Origin: Haloferax prahovense DSM 18310
GTDB taxonomy: Archaea > Halobacteriota > Halobacteria > Halobacteriales > Haloferacaceae
Reading direction: 5' to 3'
Assembly (NCBI RefSeq): GCF_000336815.1
Contig: NZ_AOLG01000056.1
Coordinates: 43,185-107,184 of the forward strand
DNA: 64,000 nt
Shown: piece by piece, positions 60,220-64,000 of the stretch
How positions within the stretch are numbered: the stretch's first letter is position 1
How the letters are laid out: each line of letters begins with the position of its first letter
Position numbers and translations under genes: made by a program
Notes under the pieces: model-generated
Database searches by the model: none
Seen by the model: the letters and a program-made list of their open reading frames with translations, nothing else
What the model was told of the DNA's origin: nothing

Positions 60220-60981
60220 ATGAATCGCTACAGTCGTGATCCCGCCCGACTGTTGAACCACCACCCACTGTTGGCTGCGACCCGCAACCGGCCGCTCGAC
60301 CGGTCGGCGCTGGAGATTGAACTCGACGTGTCCAGAGCGACCGTCTATCGCCAGACCGCCGCGCTGGTCGACGAGGGACTGCTCGAACGGACCAACCGGG
60401 GGTACCGGACGACCGGCGCGGGAGCGGCCGTTCTCGACGCTGCCGACCGCTTCGAGCGCTCGCTGGCGGCGGCCGGCAGGCTGAAGCCACTGCTCGAACA
60501 CCTCTCGCCGCCTGCCCTCACCGAAAACCTCCACCTCTTCGCTGATGCGACGGTGATGGCAGTCGACTCCGAGTCACCCTACGCCATTGAGCAACACCTC
60601 GAATCCGTCATCAGCGACGTCGACGAGCGAATCTACGGGGCTGCAACGAGTTTCGGCTCGCCGGTGACGCTCGCTCGGACCGTCGACCGCGTTGAGGGAG
60701 GCGTCGACTTCGAGTGGGCCCTCCCGCAGGCGGTCCTGGAACGCCTCGAACGCCAACACGGCGAGTTGCATGAAACAGTACGAAGCCACGAGAACGCTGC
60801 CGTCTATGTCACCGAGGACGTGATCGACCTCTCGTTGTACGACGACACGCTCGTGCTCACAGGGTTCGACACCGACCGAGGGACACTGGCGGCCGTCGCC
60901 ATGACCGACAGTTCTGCAGCGGTCAACTGGGCTTTCGACGTCTTCGAGGCCCACCGCGAGCGCGGCGAGCGACTAACCTAA
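60220..60981 (+). CDS. Winged-helix regulator with FilR1-type C-terminal domain
   Basis: A 253-residue cytosolic regulator starting at ATG 60220. Residues 5-75 are a winged helix (RPLDRSALEIELDVSRATVYRQTAALVDEGLL), followed by GYRTTGAGAAVL. Residues 90-250 form the DUF1724/FilR1-like sensing domain with HLFADATVMAVDSESPYAIEQHL and VIDLSLYDDTLVLTGFDTDRGTLAAV. Haloarchaea carry many such regulators; the ligand is unknown. It is divergent from the GLUG surface protein, whose promoter lies in the shared 266-bp gap, so it may control that gene. Confidence 0.85.
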   Translation: MNRYSRDPARLLNHHPLLAATRNRPLDRSALEIELDVSRATVYRQTAALVDEGLLERTNRGYRTTGAGAAVLDAADRFERSLAAAGRLKPLLEHLSPPALTENLHLFADATVMAVDSESPYAIEQHLESVISDVDERIYGAATSFGSPVTLARTVDRVEGGVDFEWALPQAVLERLERQHGELHETVRSHENAAVYVTEDVIDLSLYDDTLVLTGFDTDRGTLAAVAMTDSSAAVNWAFDVFEAHRERGERLT

Positions 60982-61077
60982 GCGGGCCACGGCGATGCTA
61001 CCACCGAAACCCACCGGGGAATACCCTTCTCGCTCCGTGTTGGGTGATTTTGAGTCGCTGATTTTCATTACTCACGA

Positions 61078-61185
61078 GGTACTGTCTAGTTAAGCCAGTT
61101 TAAGCAACGAGCGGGTCGTTGAGTGAGTTGGTCAAGATGCTCGAAGACCTGCTCGCTTCTCAAACTGGCTTAATTAGACAGTACC
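61078..61185. mobile_element. 108-bp MITE derived from an IS6-type element
   Basis: 27-bp terminal inverted repeats (61078-61104 and 61159-61185) start GGTACTGTCTA and differ at 2 positions. Inside, after the left repeat, sits an ATG with codons reading MLEDLLAS (61138-61161), which I recall as the N-terminus of haloarchaeal IS6-type transposases; these run straight into the right repeat. It is therefore an internal deletion copy that keeps both ends and could be moved by a full element. No clear target-site duplication is seen. Confidence 0.75.
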
Positions 61186-61409
61186 AATCTGCGAGGCACG
61201 GACCGATTCCGGCCTCAGACACCTACTGACCTCCACATCCAATATAAACCCACACATTACTAACCGGTGGTGGTCACCTCGACCACCGCTTCCGGCGAAA
61301 GCCTCAGTGACGGCAGGATTGACGGAGAACGTGAATGTGTCTTCAGGAGATCAGCCTACAGTTTGGAGAGAAACCTCGTCCGCACCCGTTCGGGCCGATA
61401 AAGAGCTAT
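61186..61409. other. Gene-free region beside the MITE
   Basis: About 220 bp with no protein-like frame; open frames on the plus strand are antisense shadows of the small genes at 61410-61771. Nothing else recognised. Confidence 0.4.
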
Positions 61410-61547
61410 TCACTCACGAGAGAGTTCTTCGTAGATCTCTTCGTGTTCGTCAAGGTCCTGCCGTCCAAGGAATCGGATCAGGTACCGTCGAGCCTCCTCC
61501 GGCGACATGTCCTCCGGAATATCGGGGACCTCACTTTCAGTGGCCAT
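61410..61547 (-). CDS. Very small acidic protein (45 residues)
   Basis: Reads MATESEVPDIPEDMSPEEA at the start, then RRYLIRFLGRQDLDEHEEIYEEL and ends SRE. Composition is typical haloarchaeal acidic protein with an amphipathic helix. Its ATG is two bases after the stop of the 73-residue gene upstream, so they are probably one transcript. No family recognised. Confidence 0.5.
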   Translation of the reverse strand: MATESEVPDIPEDMSPEEARRYLIRFLGRQDLDEHEEIYEELSRE

Positions 61548-61549
61548 TC

Positions 61550-61771
61550 TTAGCTCTCACTTGGGGAGTCTCCGTCATAACCATTCGGTTCGTCTTCATT
61601 CTCTCCCTCGAAATCCTCTGGACTAACGTCGTTGGGAAGTACATCGACATCTTCGATGCGGGAAAGCCAGAGCTCAATCGTCGCCGCATATTCGGGTGCA
61701 AGCGGCTCGGTATGTTCTCGAAGTTTTGATAAATAGGGTGAACAAGTTCGGAGTTTTTGGTCGTCTAGCAC
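61550..61771 (-). CDS. Small acidic protein (73 residues)
   Basis: Starts at a GTG (61771) with LDDQKLRTCSPYLSKLREHTEPLAP, then EYAATIELWLSRIEDVDVLP and an acidic tail DFEGENEDEPNG. An in-frame stop lies only four codons upstream of the GTG, so it cannot be much longer. It is followed at once by the 45-residue gene. It could be a fragment of a longer helical protein. Function unknown. Confidence 0.45.
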   Translation of the reverse strand: MLDDQKLRTCSPYLSKLREHTEPLAPEYAATIELWLSRIEDVDVLPNDVSPEDFEGENEDEPNGYDGDSPSES

Positions 61772-62035
61772 GAATCAGAACTGTGGTCTCTTCGACCACT
61801 CGCGGATGTCGTCGATCCAACTGCGTTAGATTCGTTGTTCGACCCGCGGTACGATGGAACACCTCGGACGGGCGGACGCCTCTCGTTCGTTTATAATAAT
61901 TGTTGTATCACGATCGACAATGGCGAGTATCTCACGCTCCAGTTGCTCGAGGACCGTTTCTGCGACGAACGCGATCAAGAACCTACCGACAGTTGCGTCC
62001 GCTGACGGAGTAGCCAATAGCCGCTCGTCGCGAGA
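61772..62035 (-). other. Unassigned stretch with a protein-like fragment
   Basis: The minus-strand frame 61826-62017 contains a credible piece, FVAETVLEQLEREILAIVDRDTTIIINERE, but no normal start context and no recognised family. It may be the remains of another disrupted gene beside the TrmB pseudogene. Confidence 0.25.
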
Positions 62036-62734
62036 TCACTGCTTGGGATCACGGACGGTCAACAACCCCCGAGCCATGAGTCGCCGGGCGATTACGACCA
62101 GCCCGTTCCCGAATCCTTCGCCGAATATCGCTTGTTCATCCTTGGTGTCGGGCATGAGCGAACTCACGAGAATCGTCGAGCGGTCGACCAGCAGGAGCCG
62201 GCCGATCGCCGTCTCGTCTTCAGTAACGTCCACACCGTGTAACACTCTAACCCAGAGATGACTGTCGTATCGTCCGGCACGGCCGTCTGGATTTGCTCTT
62301 GAAGCGACTCCGTCAGCGCGCCGATGAGAAGGTCGACCCCGCTACTGACGTCGTTGAGAGTGGCAACGAGATCATCGGTCAAGAGTGACTCGTCACCGAC
62401 GACGAGAACGACCTCCTCGGATGCGTCCTCGATGAGTTGGTCCGTCCGATTTTCGATCGCGTCCCGCCCGGACATCGCCCATATCTGCTGGACAGGGGTT
62501 TCGTCGTCCTCCTCGACGATTTCGACCGTGCCCAGCGCATCGTGGAGTCGCTCGAAGCGGTCTTCGTACTGGTCGCGCAAGGTCTCGGTCGCCTCGTCGA
62601 GCGGAACGGCCCGGAACTGCTGCGGGCTCGAATGCTGAATCTCGACCAGGCCTTGTGCCTCCAGCGCTCGAATCGCATCGTACACCCGCGTTCGGGGAAC
62701 CTCTGTCATCTCACTCAATTGCTTTGCTGTTCCC
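62036..62734 (-). pseudogene. TrmB-family transcription regulator, frameshifted and N-terminally damaged
   Basis: The minus strand reads clearly as a TrmB regulator: AKQLSEMTEVPRTRVYDAIRAL (helix-turn-helix), then QHSSPQQFRAVPLDEATETL, DETPVQQIWAMSGRDAIENR (effector domain), and VLVVGDESLLTDDLVATLND. Near 62242-62243 one base is missing (GAG-TG-TTA), and the true C-terminus continues in another frame as LHGVDVTEDETAIGRLLLVD and FGEGFGNGLVVIARRLMA. The part before AKQLSE, where the first helices should be, is also not in frame with a start. At least two lesions, so not functional. Confidence 0.8.
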
Positions 62735-63042
62735 GTGCGGAGCGGTGTCCTCGTCGGCTCTGACAGTATGCCCCGGTGGCAATCGAACATGTCGCCCCCT
62801 CGTCTATCTCTTCGCTGCCGCCGGTGTAGGTGACGGTCAATTCGTCGCGTATCACGTCTCCCCGGTGAGGCGACTGCCAGATATCGTTTTCCAGTCCTCC
62901 GAGAAGTCCTGTGATATGCCCTTGGTGAGTGTGAAATATTCTGCGACGATGTCCCCATAGTCAGTTGCATCACCGAAGTCCGTTGGGGGCGAGCGATAGC
63001 AGCAGGGCTGTCGGTTTCAGCTGAAATGGCTTCGTTTGCTAA

Positions 63043-63378
63043 TCAGGGATTCGGCAGCGATACTTCTCCAGGGAGCGAGTCGAGCACCGCTTCGACCTGT
63101 TCGTCAGGATGGTACCGGACGGTACCAGTTGTGTGTTCGAATTCGACGACACCGTAGTCCGCTAACTTCGGCAGATGCGTGTGGTGGAATTGGATGGCGA
63201 GTTTGTCCCGATCCTGCGGTGGACCGTTCTTGGAGTCCGAAGCTCGCCTGTGTATCTGCTCGACGAGGTCATCGAACGTCGTGGCCCCGGTAGCCTCGTG
63301 GCGCAAGTGGTGGATGATCCGACGTCGATGCTGGTCGGCGACAAGGCGGAGACACGCGTCGAGACTGTGGGTCATCAT
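63043..63378 (-). CDS. DUF7344-type winged-helix protein
   Basis: A 111-residue cytosolic protein. Marks are CLRLVADQHRRRIIHHLRHE at residues about 9-28, TFDDLVEQIHRR, and IQFHHTHLPKLADYGVVEFEHTTGTVRYHPDEQVE, typical of the haloarchaeal DUF7344/ArsR-like single-domain regulators. Two ATGs in a row open the gene (63378 or 63375). A probable DNA-binding regulator; the target is unknown. Confidence 0.85.
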   Translation of the reverse strand: MMTHSLDACLRLVADQHRRRIIHHLRHEATGATTFDDLVEQIHRRASDSKNGPPQDRDKLAIQFHHTHLPKLADYGVVEFEHTTGTVRYHPDEQVEAVLDSLPGEVSLPNP

Positions 63379-63621
63379 AACTGTGACACTATCTACCGTG
63401 GTGCATCAATTATAGCTATTTTCACACTTGGGAAAGTTTTGATTATGTGAGTTACATTCACTGGACGTACGTGTCAGCAACAATAGTTCATTGGATGTTG
63501 TTGGCATTCGAGAGCCACGTCACCCAGTTAATCAAAAATTGTCTGATTATTAAAATATCGTCACTTGATGCAGTCGGAAGGCGTTAGTCCCAGTGTCCGC
63601 TCACCAGCGGAGAGATTTCAC
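63379..63621. other. Divergent promoter region
   Basis: About 240 bp with AT-rich patches at 63395-63450 and 63530-63562, holding the promoters of the DUF7344 regulator (minus) and the histone-fold-like gene (plus). No other feature seen. Confidence 0.4.
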
Positions 63622-63912
63622 ATGGTACGAAACCCATTCCGATCACGTCGAGAAACGCGGCGCCGAGCGCGAGAAGCGGTCGACTCCGAGAAGGCGAAAC
63701 ACGTCCTTTCGGAAGCCGCTGAGGAAGATGTCGAGCCAGATGCGGAGGCTGCAGAGGCGCTGAGAGAGGCGGCAGCCGAGGAAACAGCCGAAGTCGCTGA
63801 ATCGGCGGCTCGCCGCGCTCGCCGTCGCGGTCGCAAGAACATCACCGCCGAAGACGTGGCACAGGCGAACGAACGACATCAAGACCGCGAAGAACGTGGA
63901 CGGCGCCGATAA
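63622..63912 (+). CDS. Short basic protein with a single histone-like fold
   Basis: A 96-residue protein starting at ATG 63622 (MVRNPFRSRRETRRRARE); a longer frame begins at 63565. The N-terminal 18 residues are strongly basic. From about residue 25 the sequence follows the archaeal histone pattern: SEKAKHVLSEAA, then DVEPDAEAAEALREAAAEET, AESAARRARRRG, and RKNITAEDVAQAN, which matches the histone C-terminal motif GRKT-x-x-AEDV. It has one fold only, whereas the main haloarchaeal histone is a fused doublet. It could bind DNA as a dimer or act as a nucleoid or transcription factor subunit. Confidence 0.65.
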   Translation: MVRNPFRSRRETRRRAREAVDSEKAKHVLSEAAEEDVEPDAEAAEALREAAAEETAEVAESAARRARRRGRKNITAEDVAQANERHQDREERGRRR

Positions 63913-63961
63913 CGATCGACCGCAGACCCGTCCCCGCCAGGTCCTCCCGAGTGACTAAACG

Positions 63962-64000
63962 ATGCCAGAATGCAACGACTGCGGCGCGTTCGTAACGTCA
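63962..64000 (+). CDS. DUF7563-type small zinc-finger protein (cut by window edge)
   Basis: Only the first 13 codons are in the window: MPECNDCGAFVTS. The CxxC pair right after the start and the GAFVT motif match the small haloarchaeal DUF7563 zinc-finger family. It is about 50 bp after the histone-fold gene on the same strand. Confidence 0.6.
   Translation, partial: MPECNDCGAFVTS

Noticed and set aside
1-64000. CRISPR array
   Set aside because: No regularly spaced direct repeats of 25-40 bp were seen; the only close repeats are the two palindromic operators and the MITE ends.

Overview
The window reads as a haloarchaeal chromosome, most like Haloferax or a close relative. The evidence is high GC with a strong third-position G/C bias, acidic proteins, Tat-type lipoprotein signals, start codons sitting right behind TATA boxes (leaderless genes), a PGF-CTERM surface protein, deoxyhypusine synthase, and an rdfA plus archaeal SMC-related gene pair. 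I saw no rRNA, tRNA or CRISPR array.

Left part (1-23 kb), mostly housekeeping and transport: a PAS-PAS histidine kinase cut by the window edge; several membrane proteins of unknown role, including two DUF6498 paralogues; a CARDB-type surface protein co-transcribed with a MacB/LolCDE-like ABC pair; a complete ABC importer (ATPase, two permeases, Tat lipoprotein) followed upstream by deoxyhypusine synthase; DoxX; a ComB-like phosphatase overlapping a TIM-barrel isomerase; and an ECF importer (S component, fused double ATPase, EcfT).

Cell-shape locus (23-27.4 kb): a membrane histidine-kinase-like protein with a degenerate ATPase domain, RdfA (rod-determining factor), and an archaea-specific SMC-related coiled-coil protein. 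Just upstream of the SMC-like gene are two near-identical 29-bp copies of a perfect 7+10+7 palindrome, 51 bp apart. I consider this the most interesting regulatory signal in the window.

Sugar-acid catabolic island (28-56 kb): an IclR regulator, mannonate-dehydratase-like enzyme, TRAP transporter, SDR and zinc dehydrogenase; a beta-helix surface protein; a GH43 glycosidase; a KDG-type kinase divergent from a KDPG-type aldolase; then a long minus-strand operon (CUT1 ABC importer, creatininase-family enzyme, unidentified TIM-barrel protein, enolase-superfamily dehydratase, SDR, RidA), closed by a second IclR regulator. Together they suggest uptake of plant-type sugars or sugar acids, oxidation and dehydration to 2-keto-3-deoxy acids, phosphorylation and aldol cleavage (semi-phosphorylative Entner-Doudoroff style). 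The exact substrate is not settled.

The island and the right end carry scars of mobile DNA: an IS200/IS605-type right-end hairpin that supplies the GH43 stop codon, a truncated phosphate transporter, a decayed IS6-type transposase, a 108-bp MITE made from the same IS type, and a frameshifted TrmB regulator. The right end also holds a large GLUG/PGF-CTERM surface protein, several small regulators, and a short basic protein with a single histone-like fold.
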